Source: Sciurus carolinensis (taxonomy: Eukaryota; Chordata; Mammalia; Rodentia; Sciuridae). From it: DNA of 64,000 bases. The translations under genes and the position numbers were made by a program. The notes under the pieces are model-generated. The model made no database searches. It was not told where the DNA came from and was given only the letters and a program-made list of their open reading frames with translations. This document shows positions 62,601-64,000 of this stretch, one piece after another (within the stretch, counting starts at the first letter, position 1; each line of letters begins with the position of its first letter). The stretch covers positions 14,483,015-14,547,014 of the forward strand of contig NC_062218.1 in NCBI RefSeq assembly GCF_902686445.1. Direction: 5' to 3'.

Positions 62601-63036
62601 ACTAAAAAGCTAATGGTGAGAGGAGTCTTGGAACAGCACCCCTCTCGGGCGTCACCCTCCATCTCTCCAGTTTTGGTGGCAGCTGTTCCGTCCCTGTACC
62701 TTGGTCTTCCCCAGCTGCCACTCGCTGTTGGAGGCGTCGTAGAGCTGCAGCAGCGCCGTGCACTTCCCCCGGACGTCCTCGGGCAGAGCCAGGTTCCTCA
62801 TGAGCACTTTATACCTGCAACGCAGAGATGCCCAGTGTTACCTTGAGCTGGGGTTCCTTGCTTTCTCCCACCCCTTTGAAAAGAAAGAGGACCCATTTAG
62901 CTCTCTCTTGCCTTTTGTAAAAATCCTGAAAGGGTCTTCGGACGGCATACCCGGCTTTGCGAATCCTCACCGTCTCCAGCATCCCGGAATACCGCAGCTG
63001 GTTCAGCACAACCGCCTGGTCAAACTGGTCTGGCAT
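27314..63036 (-). CDS. MYO10: Myosin X (MYO10), 3' part of the gene: 22 coding exons
   Basis: Actin-based motor of filopodia. It moves along actin bundles to filopodial tips and binds PI(3,4,5)P3 through PH2, and integrins, netrin receptors and microtubules through MyTH4-FERM (family knowledge). The exons join without a frame break into 1412 codons. Approximate residues of this partial product: end of motor and converter 1-95, three IQ motifs 96-170, charged single alpha-helix 168-235, antiparallel coiled coil 236-290, acidic PEST-like region 300-525, PH1N 526-555, PH2 565-665, PH1C 670-735, PH3 745-865, MyTH4 900-1050, FERM 1054-1398. The protein ends in [15 protein letters not shown], very like other mammals. 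All 21 introns are GT-AG except one GC-AG. The human protein is about 2058 residues, so roughly 645 N-terminal residues lie beyond 64000. No disabling change was seen. Confidence 0.97.
27416..28803 (-). other. MYO10: MYO10 intron (FERM)
   Basis: GT-AG intron with no clear SINE. A Ser/Pro-rich 245-codon frame on the opposite strand (27973-28710) has no recognisable domain, and I treat it as chance or old repeat. Confidence 0.8.
28804..28995 (-). CDS. MYO10: MYO10 exon: FERM F3 lobe
   Basis: Codes [19 protein letters not shown] to LLFETSE (64 codons, phase 0 to 0). The donor is GTAAGA. The [12 protein letters not shown] segment is a typical PH-like F3 beta strand series in MyTH4-FERM myosins. 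Confidence 0.96.
28996..30511 (-). other. MYO10: MYO10 intron with an old repeat and an ID
   Basis: Holds the repeat with TTCCAATAAAACTTTATTTA at 29948-30060, split by a truncated ID at 29975-30040. The rest looks unique. Confidence 0.7.
29975..30040 (+). mobile_element. Truncated ID SINE
   Basis: Head GGGCTGGGGGTATAGCTCAG through the anticodon-arm region, then breaks off (GCATGCAGGGTTGGG). It is inserted in an older repeat whose pieces flank it (29948-29974 and about 30035-30060). Confidence 0.75.
30512..30964 (-). CDS. MYO10: MYO10 exon: FERM F2 to F3 (largest FERM exon)
   Basis: 151 codons, phase 0 to 0, from [20 protein letters not shown] to YGSTLFDVE. It includes the helical F2 lobe and the basic [20 protein letters not shown] linker. 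Acceptor TTTCAG, donor GTGAGA. Confidence 0.97.
31392..31512 (-). CDS. MYO10: MYO10 exon: FERM F2
   Basis: Codes [20 protein letters not shown] and ends at AFMFEQ. The first base completes the lysine codon of the previous exon. Donor GTAAAG. Confidence 0.96.
32351..32487 (-). CDS. MYO10: MYO10 exon: FERM F1
   Basis: Codes [20 protein letters not shown] through VADVLAKFE plus two bases. F1 is the ubiquitin-like lobe. Acceptor CTTCCAG, donor GTAAGT. Confidence 0.96.
32625..32832 (-). mobile_element. B1-dID dimeric SINE
   Basis: T run, ID-like half (GGTACTATAGATTGACCCCA), B1 half ending TGCTGGGATTATAGGC. Intronic, same strand as the gene. Confidence 0.92.
33113..33324 (+). mobile_element. B1-dID dimeric SINE, diverged
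   Basis: AGCTGGGCATTGTGGTACAT ... then an ID-like half (GCAGCTCAGCAGTAGAGTGC ... TTCAATCCCCAGTACTGC). Confidence 0.88.
33361..33450 (+). mobile_element. Young ID SINE
   Basis: Near-consensus head with GTTCAATCCCC B box and pure poly(A). Flanked by AATTCATGTGGCA (33348-33360) and AATTAATGTGGCA (33451-33463), one mismatch. First of three IDs in a row. Confidence 0.94.
33481..33612 (+). mobile_element. ID SINE, long-tail subtype (second of cluster)
   Basis: Head GGCCGGGGTTGTGGCTCAGT, CACCACATAAATAAAATAAA linker and a CATCCACAACTAAAAATA tail. AAGAAACACCCTGGGG precedes it and the similar AAGAAAGACCCTGGGG follows it. Confidence 0.92.
33629..33760 (+). mobile_element. ID SINE, long-tail subtype (third of cluster)
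   Basis: Head GGGCTGGGGTCACAGCTCAG, AAATAAAATAAAGGTATTGT linker and a GTCCATCTATAAAAA tail. AAAACACCCAG follows, echoing the duplicated target of the previous copy. Confidence 0.92.
34100..34307 (-). CDS. MYO10: MYO10 exon: end of MyTH4 and start of FERM
   Basis: Codes [20 protein letters not shown] through [20 protein letters not shown] to HTTAGE. The [10 protein letters not shown] motif is characteristic of the C-terminal end of MyTH4 domains; the FERM F1 strand [15 protein letters not shown] follows. Donor GTCAGG. Confidence 0.97.
34546..34731 (-). mobile_element. B1-dID dimeric SINE
   Basis: T run, ID-like half (GGGGTTGAACGCAGGGGCAC), B1 half ending GCTGGGATTACAGGCGTGCA. CTCATGCT is repeated on both sides. 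Confidence 0.92.
35244..35541 (-). CDS. MYO10: MYO10 exon: MyTH4 core
   Basis: Codes [20 protein letters not shown], then [40 protein letters not shown] and LKFHLK. The [13 protein letters not shown] helix is the hallmark of MyTH4 domains. Donor GTAAAG. Confidence 0.97.
35542..36239 (-). other. MYO10: MYO10 intron (MyTH4)
   Basis: Standard GT-AG intron. I see no SINE or other feature. Confidence 0.8.
36240..36363 (-). CDS. MYO10: MYO10 exon: MyTH4 start
   Basis: Codes [20 protein letters not shown] and [20 protein letters not shown] plus one asparagine codon and one base. The donor GTAAGT splits a leucine codon. An ID SINE begins 51 bases upstream of its acceptor. Confidence 0.96.
36415..36500 (+). 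mobile_element. Young ID SINE with TSD, close to an exon
   Basis: Near-consensus ID with GTTCGATCCCC B box. TATATACCTAATTG flanks it at 36401-36414 and 36507-36520. It lies antisense in MYO10, just upstream of the 36240-36363 exon. Confidence 0.94.
36747..36945 (+). mobile_element. B1-dID dimeric SINE
   Basis: CAGGTGCAGTGGTGCATGCC and GGGAGGCTGAGGCAGGAGGA in the B1 half, then GGGGATGTAGCCTAGTGGTT in the ID-like half. Confidence 0.93.
37143..37300 (-). mobile_element. B1-dID dimeric SINE, internally deleted
   Basis: T run, GGTACCAGGGATTGAACCCA, then a B1 half shortened around CTCGCTCCTCCTGCTTCAGG and ending GGGATTACAGGTGTGCGCC. Confidence 0.9.
37301..38732 (-). other. MYO10: MYO10 intron, no feature recognised
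   Basis: A/T-rich unique-looking sequence with only short open frames. Confidence 0.7.
38733..38890 (-). CDS. MYO10: MYO10 exon: PH3 end and linker
   Basis: Codes [40 protein letters not shown] and [11 protein letters not shown]. The [18 protein letters not shown] helix is the C-terminal PH helix with its conserved tryptophan. Donor GTAAAG. Confidence 0.96.
39818..40012 (-). CDS. MYO10: MYO10 exon: PH3 beta-sandwich
   Basis: Codes WLHKEVKNS, then [40 protein letters not shown] and [18 protein letters not shown] is the conserved PH beta-2 strand. Acceptor CTCTCCAG, donor GTAACC. An ID SINE lies only about 39 bases upstream of the acceptor. Confidence 0.96.
40052..40186 (+). mobile_element. 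ID SINE, long-tail subtype, next to an exon
   Basis: Head GGTTGGGGCTGCGGCTCAGC, CACCACCTAAAAATAACACA and a CACCTACGACTAAAAAATAC tail. AAAACTATGAAGA recurs on both sides. Antisense to MYO10. Confidence 0.92.
40228..40305 (+). mobile_element. Diverged ID SINE
   Basis: Recognisable but mutated ID head (GAGCAGTTAAGTAGTAGAAC ... CAAGGTCCGGGGATCCATCC) and an A-rich end. Confidence 0.65.
40328..40545 (+). mobile_element. B1-dID dimeric SINE
   Basis: GGTGTGGTGGCCCATGCCTG, GAGGCTGAGGCAGGAGGATT, then the ID-like half (GGGTTGGGGATCTGATTCCA) and an A-rich tail. Confidence 0.93.
40761..40903 (-). CDS. MYO10: MYO10 exon: PH1C and start of PH3
   Basis: Codes [40 protein letters not shown] and [18 protein letters not shown] is the C-terminal PH helix with its conserved tryptophan, completing the split PH1 domain. 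Acceptor CACTCAG, donor GTGACT. Confidence 0.97.
40904..42223 (-). other. MYO10: MYO10 intron, left part, no feature recognised
   Basis: Unique-looking sequence with short open frames only. Confidence 0.7.
42224..42424 (+). mobile_element. B1-dID dimeric SINE
   Basis: GGGATGTGGTGGCACTTGTC B1 half with an expanded A/G-rich middle (42338-42368), then the ID-like half (GGGGTTGTCGCTCAGTGGTA). Confidence 0.92.
42917..42972 (-). CDS. MYO10: MYO10 exon: PH1C
   Basis: A 56-base exon coding [18 protein letters not shown] plus two bases of an arginine codon. Donor GTAAGC, acceptor CTTCCCAG. It opens the C-terminal half of the split PH1 domain. Confidence 0.95.
42973..43727 (-). other. MYO10: MYO10 intron, no feature recognised
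   Basis: A/T-rich intron with no clear repeat. Confidence 0.7.
43728..43821 (-). CDS. MYO10: MYO10 exon: PH2 C-terminal helix
   Basis: Codes [20 protein letters not shown] and [11 protein letters not shown]. The tryptophan of QWFSVL is the invariant one of the PH C-terminal helix. The donor GTGCGT is chosen because it joins in frame to GTLDVG; a GTGAGC lies four bases further on and would break the frame. Confidence 0.95.
43822..46348 (-). other. MYO10: MYO10 intron with a CA microsatellite
   Basis: No SINE recognised. A (CA)n tract sits at 44882-44905. The remainder is unique-looking with short open frames. Confidence 0.65.
44882..44905. repeat. (CA)n microsatellite
   Basis: About 12 uninterrupted CA units in an intron. 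Confidence 0.97.
46349..46444 (-). CDS. MYO10: MYO10 exon: PH2 middle
   Basis: Codes [20 protein letters not shown] and [22 protein letters not shown] is the typical strand and turn before the PH C-terminal helix. Acceptor TTTGCAG, donor GTGGGG. Confidence 0.96.
46635..47030. mobile_element. Unclassified old interspersed repeat split by an ID
   Basis: Reads ATTCTTTATCCAAAATGCAT, ATATTTGCATGTATATGATG, GTTTCATGGACACCTTAGAA, then an ID (46805-46884), then AACATGTCAGCACTCAACAA and GTTGGATTTGGGG. A copy of its far end lies at 60351-60510, also split by an ID. Family name not recalled. Confidence 0.5.
46805..46884 (-). mobile_element. ID SINE nested in an older repeat
   Basis: Reverse ID head: CTGGTGCTGGGGATTGAACC ... 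GCTAAGTACACCACTTACTA, somewhat diverged. Confidence 0.82.
47428..47540. repeat. Local duplication, unit A
   Basis: Shares TTGTTCATTACAAATCACCT, TTACAGCAGCC and TACAGTTAAAGGACAAGGCT with 47784-47894, about 356 bases downstream. It includes the MaLR-type LTR end plus the sequence following it. Confidence 0.85.
47565..47852 (+). mobile_element. ERVL-MaLR-like LTR
   Basis: Sense-orientation MaLR pattern: ATGATTTGACATGTTCCCCC, GGAAACTTAATCCCCAGTGC, TTTGATCTTGGACTTCTCAG, CCTCCAGACTATAAGCCAAA and TACAGCAGCCCAAATGGACT. Confidence 0.75.
47784..47894. repeat. Local duplication, unit B
   Basis: Second copy of the unit at 47428-47540. It has GAGGTATTC that unit A lacks and lacks TCCCTTTGGCTC that unit A has. 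Confidence 0.85.
47895..49129 (-). other. MYO10: MYO10 intron, mostly unassigned
   Basis: A poly(A)-like run lies at 48229-48245. Parts around 48720-48960 may be old L1 material but are too diverged for me to call. Confidence 0.5.
49130..49322. mobile_element. Unclassified old interspersed repeat, copy 2
   Basis: TTTAGAGATGATTTGCAGTA, CATGCAAATACTATGCCGTT, ACTTGAGCATCTGTGGATTT and CTCTAAGAGATGACTA match the order seen at 25565-25866. Confidence 0.5.
49666..49760 (+). mobile_element. Young ID SINE with 11-bp TSD
   Basis: Near-consensus ID with GTTCGATCCCC B box and pure poly(A). The exact direct repeat AGTCTGGACCT lies at 49655-49665 and 49761-49771. Confidence 0.95.
49882..50071 (-). mobile_element. 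B1-dID dimeric SINE
   Basis: T run, GGTACCAGAGATTGAATCTA, GAGCTACACCCCCAGCCC, then a B1 half ending near GATGGGATGGCAGGCATGAG. Confidence 0.9.
50090..50525 (+). mobile_element. Old L1 3'-end-like fragment split by an ID
   Basis: ATTTACAGATAAACTGAGAT, GCTGGGTGAGTACATGGGAG, then after the ID TTTTATTATTCTACCTACTT and GAAATTTTCTATAATAAAAC. This order matches old mammalian L1 3' ends. Confidence 0.65.
50275..50437 (-). mobile_element. ID SINE, long-tail subtype, inserted in an L1 fragment
   Basis: Reverse ID with tail complement (TCTGTAGATGGATATAATAC) and head (GCTCTCACGTG-like region to GAGCTACAACCCC). AGTACATG followed by GTTTTA-like sequence occurs on both sides. Confidence 0.88.
50660..50762 (+). 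mobile_element. B1-dID SINE fragment
   Basis: End of a B1 half (TTAGAGAGATTCTGTCTCAA) and a diverged ID-like half (GGGCTGAGAGTATAACTCGG ... GTCCCCAGTGCCC). Confidence 0.75.
51482..51598. repeat. Imperfect short tandem duplication
   Basis: CTAAGTACCCAAGAA followed by GCATCAAAATGTTTT occurs twice, about 64 bases apart (51490-51530 and 51554-51598). Confidence 0.85.
51662..51725. repeat. Short minisatellite, GGGATTATATAT-type unit
   Basis: GGGATTATATAT and GGGTTATAT units of 9-13 bases alternate for about 64 bases. Confidence 0.93.
52212..52455 (-). CDS. MYO10: MYO10 exon: PH1N end and PH2 start
   Basis: Codes [60 protein letters not shown] and [20 protein letters not shown]. Two PH openings (WKRRWCVL and WKKRWFVL) sit in one exon, which is the signature of the myosin X split PH arrangement. 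The basic loop [20 protein letters not shown] belongs to the PI(3,4,5)P3-binding PH2 (family knowledge). Donor GTAAGT. Confidence 0.97.
52456..53575 (-). other. MYO10: MYO10 intron, left part
   Basis: Contains an ID fragment at 52832-52880 (GAGGATATAGCTCAGTAGCT) and a G8-A13 run at 52973-52993. Otherwise unassigned. Confidence 0.6.
53576..53622. repeat. (ATT)n microsatellite
   Basis: About 15 TTA/ATT units with one interruption (TTTTTA). It adjoins the poly(T) end of an ID SINE and continues beyond the SINE at 53714, so the SINE landed in the repeat. Confidence 0.96.
53624..53713 (-). mobile_element. Young ID SINE inserted in an (ATT)n repeat
   Basis: Reverse near-consensus ID (GGTGCTGGGGATCGAACCCA ... 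GAGCTATCTCCCCAGCCCC), with TATTATTATT on both sides. Confidence 0.95.
54279..54591 (-). mobile_element. B1-dID SINE interrupted by an ID
   Basis: ID-like half at the left (GGTACTGGGGATTTATCCAG), B1 half from about 54472 to GGGATTGCATGTGTGGCCAC. Host of a nested ID. Confidence 0.9.
54324..54459 (-). mobile_element. ID SINE, long-tail subtype, nested, 12-bp TSD
   Basis: Tail complement TTTTTAGTTGTTGACGGAGC, then GTGGTGCTGAGAATCGAACC. The exact direct repeat CCTAGTCCTTTT lies at 54312-54323 and 54460-54471. Confidence 0.93.
54592..55201 (-). other. MYO10: MYO10 intron, no feature recognised
   Basis: A/T-rich unique-looking sequence. Confidence 0.65.
55202..55296 (+). mobile_element. Young ID SINE
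   Basis: Near-consensus ID with GTTCGATCCCC B box. AAACCAGGAAGA and AAACCAAGAAGA flank it as an imperfect duplication. Confidence 0.94.
56272..56395 (-). CDS. MYO10: MYO10 exon: end of acidic region and PH1N start
   Basis: Codes [40 protein letters not shown] and K plus one base. The acidic stretch passes into the first PH1 strand ([10 protein letters not shown]). Acceptor TTCTCCAG, donor GTAGGA. Confidence 0.96.
56396..57175 (-). other. MYO10: MYO10 intron, no feature recognised
   Basis: Unique-looking A/T-rich intron. Confidence 0.7.
57176..58042 (-). CDS. MYO10: MYO10 large exon: helix, coiled coil and PEST-like region
   Basis: 289 codons, phase 0 to 0. It starts [20 protein letters not shown], continues through the coiled coil [20 protein letters not shown] and the [20 protein letters not shown] segment, then the acidic Ser/Asp-rich region with [20 protein letters not shown] and [20 protein letters not shown]. 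The coiled coil forms the antiparallel dimer in this family; the PEST-like part is protease-sensitive (family knowledge). The GC-rich exon leaves a long open frame on the opposite strand, which is not a gene. Donor GTGAGT. Confidence 0.97.
58139..58523 (+). mobile_element. MLT1/MaLR-like LTR
   Basis: ACTCATGTTGAAGCCCTGTC, GATGTGACTGCACTTGGTCA, GGACACACAGACACCCTGGC, GTGAGGACAAAGGGAGAAGG, CCTCCAGAACGTGAGAAATT and AACCCACCCAGTCTGGTACA in sense MaLR order. It begins 97 bases upstream of the large exon's acceptor. Confidence 0.78.
58724..58769 (-). CDS. MYO10: MYO10 46-base microexon-like exon: charged helix
   Basis: Codes [15 protein letters not shown]. Its first base completes the arginine begun in the previous exon. 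Acceptor TTTTTAG, donor GTGATG. It continues the E/R-rich single alpha-helix. Confidence 0.94.
58845..58930 (-). mobile_element. ID SINE, diverged
   Basis: T run, GGTGGTGGCTGGAGTGGGCC, GCTAGGTAAGTGCTCTACCA and TTACATCCGCAGTCC. Confidence 0.85.
58955..59292 (-). mobile_element. B1-dID SINE interrupted by an ID
   Basis: GTACCAGGAATTGAACCCAG ... TTTTAAGATAGGGTTT, a sense-oriented ID, then GCTTTGCTAAGTTGCTCAGG ... GGGTTTACAGGTGTGTGCC. Confidence 0.9.
59043..59188 (+). mobile_element. ID SINE, long-tail subtype, nested
   Basis: Head GGGCTGGAGTTGTAGCTCAG, ATAAATAAATAAATAAAATA linker, then GGTCCATCAACAACTAAAAA and A-rich repeats. Opposite orientation to its host SINE. Confidence 0.93.
59574..59807 (-). 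CDS. MYO10: MYO10 exon: IQ2, IQ3 and single alpha-helix
   Basis: Codes [53 protein letters not shown], then [20 protein letters not shown] and EEEE. The IQ motifs bind calmodulin-type light chains. The purine-rich (GAR)n end encodes the stable single alpha-helix that lengthens the lever arm. Acceptor TTTGCAG, donor GTACGA. Confidence 0.97.
59808..60882 (-). other. MYO10: MYO10 intron with an ID inside an older repeat
   Basis: Most is unassigned. At 60351-60510 sits part of the old repeat also seen at 46635-47030, split by the ID at 60373-60456. Confidence 0.65.
60373..60456 (+). mobile_element. ID SINE nested in an older repeat
   Basis: GGGCCTGGGGAGTAGCTCAG ... GTGTGAGGCCCTGGGTTTAT ... CAGTACTGCAAC. 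Confidence 0.87.
60883..60989 (-). CDS. MYO10: MYO10 exon: end of converter/motor and IQ1
   Basis: Codes [35 protein letters not shown] and two bases of arginine. [12 protein letters not shown] is the myosin motor-to-lever junction; [20 protein letters not shown] is IQ1 across the splice. Acceptor GGGCAG, donor GTAAGA. Confidence 0.96.
61213..61406 (+). mobile_element. B1-dID dimeric SINE
   Basis: GGTTACAGTGGCACACACTG, GGAGGATCATTATTTTGAGG, then the ID-like half (GGTTGGAAATGTAGGTCGGT). Confidence 0.9.
61407..61435. repeat. (GTAT)n / (TA)n microsatellite
   Basis: GTATGTATGTATGTATGTAT followed by ATATATATA, directly after the SINE poly(A). Confidence 0.94.
61668..61836 (-). mobile_element. 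B1-dID-like SINE, diverged
   Basis: Reverse B1 half with ACTTTGAGACAGGGCCTCAG, ATTGCCCAGGCTGCTCAAAC and CTCTGGGATTACAGGTTTGC; the ID-like half is poorly kept. Confidence 0.8.
61837..62699 (-). other. MYO10: MYO10 intron, no feature recognised
   Basis: Unique-looking sequence between the SINE and the next upstream exon. Confidence 0.65.
62700..62814 (-). CDS. MYO10: MYO10 exon: motor C-terminal region
   Basis: Codes [50 protein letters not shown] across the splice is the conserved LGxTKVFLR myosin converter motif. The first base completes the arginine of the previous exon. Acceptor TTGCAG, donor GTACAG. Confidence 0.97.
62912..63036 (-). CDS. MYO10: MYO10 exon: motor, reactive-helix region
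   Basis: First exon visible in the window. It opens directly with ATG and codes [40 protein letters not shown] and K plus two bases. [17 protein letters not shown] is the conserved SH1/SH2 helix region of myosin motors, here without the thiols of muscle myosin. The donor is AG|GCAAGA, a GC rather than a GT site. Acceptor GTTTAG. Confidence 0.96.
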
Positions 63037-64000
63037 CTAAACGTGAGAAAGGCGAGATACAGCAAGATGAGAGCGTCAGATAAGACGGGGTGACGAGGCC
63101 ATCCCCACCACTGCCTCTCATGAGTGTGCACGCGCAGTTGTAGAATCTTGAACAAAATACCCAAAAATACAGGCTAGGAAATGAGCCCCAGTGAACGTAC
63201 CACCTCCCCCCAACAACCACGGCCAGTCAGCCCTTCCCACTCGGGAGCCTGCGTTCACCCTCTTCCTCTGTTTTCAGGAAAGTTCCAGATTTCATACCAC
63301 CTCATTGTAAACATTTTAGTATATATCATATTTTAATATAACACCATTGTATCTTAAAACTTACCAATAATTTCTTAACATAAATATCTGTGTTCAAATA
63401 CCTATCTTGCAAATATCATAAGTGCACCACTGTTTTTTAAAATCTATCCTTTTCCAAAGAATCTAAAAGTGTTATAAATATTACTTTGTTTTACTTTTTA
63501 AACATCAGTTTAGGGCGGGGAGATAGCTCAGTCGGTAGAGTGCTTGCCTTGCAAGCACAAGGCCCTGGGTTCGATCCCCAGCACCGCAAAAAAAACAAAA
63601 AAACAAAAAAAACACATCAGTTTAAGAGCATTTTTAACCCACAGAATACTGTGACCATTGAGGGTCACACACATACACACACAAATGGAGGGACAGGAAA
63701 AGGGGACCAAACAATGCTGGCTAATGGATGAGAGAGAAAAAAAGAATTGAAATTTGCTCAGTTTTTAGTCAAATAGCTCATTTGTTGTGAGTTCCATACT
63801 AAGCATAGTTGAGCCCAAGAACATACAAATTCAAGACAGGAAATCAAATCAAGACTTAGTGTCTGAAATGTGCTCTCTTCTCTGCTCAGTTGCCAAACAA
63901 ATTGGCATTGCTTCCAGGACAATAGTTTTTTGAGGATAAAGCAAAAAAAGTGGGTCATTCCTCATTTACAGCTTTTTGGACGGCAATTCATTTTTTAATC
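63037..64000 (-). other. MYO10: MYO10 intron continuing beyond the window
   Basis: No further motor exon is recognisable before the window ends. It holds one ID SINE. Confidence 0.75.
63513..63613 (+). mobile_element. Young ID SINE with 11-bp TSD
   Basis: Near-consensus ID with GTTCGATCCCC B box and a CA-interrupted A tail. The exact direct repeat ACATCAGTTTA lies at 63502-63512 and 63614-63624. Confidence 0.95.

Noticed and set aside
30512..63036. Possibility that this is a MYO10 pseudogene.
   Set aside because: All 22 exons keep the frame, introns are present with good splice sites, and no premature stop or frameshift was found.
63513..63590. tRNA-like sequence with A and B boxes.
   Set aside because: It is the head of an ID SINE with a poly(A) tail and target-site duplication, not a tRNA gene. 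The same applies to all other ID copies.

Overview
This window is nuclear DNA from a mammal, most likely a squirrel-type rodent (Sciuridae: ground squirrel, marmot or similar). Two things support this. The dominant repeats are tRNA-derived ID SINEs and dimeric B1-plus-ID-like SINEs (the B1-dID type), a combination known from squirrels and some related rodents. The only protein-coding gene is a vertebrate one, split into many short exons with conventional splice sites. I found no bacterial, phage, plasmid or CRISPR content.

The gene is MYO10 (unconventional myosin X), on the minus strand. Twenty-two coding exons run from 63036 down to the stop codon at 27314. They splice into 1412 codons plus a stop with no frame break. 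This is roughly the C-terminal two thirds of the protein. In order they encode the end of the motor with its converter, three IQ motifs, a charged single alpha-helix and coiled coil, an acidic PEST-like region, the PH domains (PH1N, PH2, PH1C, then PH3), the MyTH4 domain and the FERM domain. Exons for the first ~645 residues lie beyond 64000. A 3' UTR follows the stop, with a plausible proximal poly(A) signal at 25997-26002 and a possible distal one at 22253-22258.

Positions 1 to about 22200 look intergenic. They hold ID and B1-dID SINEs, antisense ERVL/MaLR-type LTR fragments, an old L1 tail, and CA/GT microsatellites. I found no supportable gene there. The introns of MYO10 carry many more SINEs, several nested inside one another with clear target-site duplications, plus two sense-direction MaLR-like LTRs, an L1 tail split by an ID, and a few microsatellites and minisatellites.

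I see no novel multi-gene system. The most useful observations are a GC-AG intron in MYO10, a G-quadruplex-prone tract in its 3' UTR, alternative polyadenylation candidates, SINEs sitting within 40-50 bases of two splice acceptors, an ID subfamily with a conserved 3' tail, nested insertions that give a relative order of events, and small local tandem duplications. Exon boundaries were set by hand from splice consensus, reading-frame continuity and recalled MYO10 protein sequence. Repeat family names are from memory of consensus sequences and are less certain than the exon calls.
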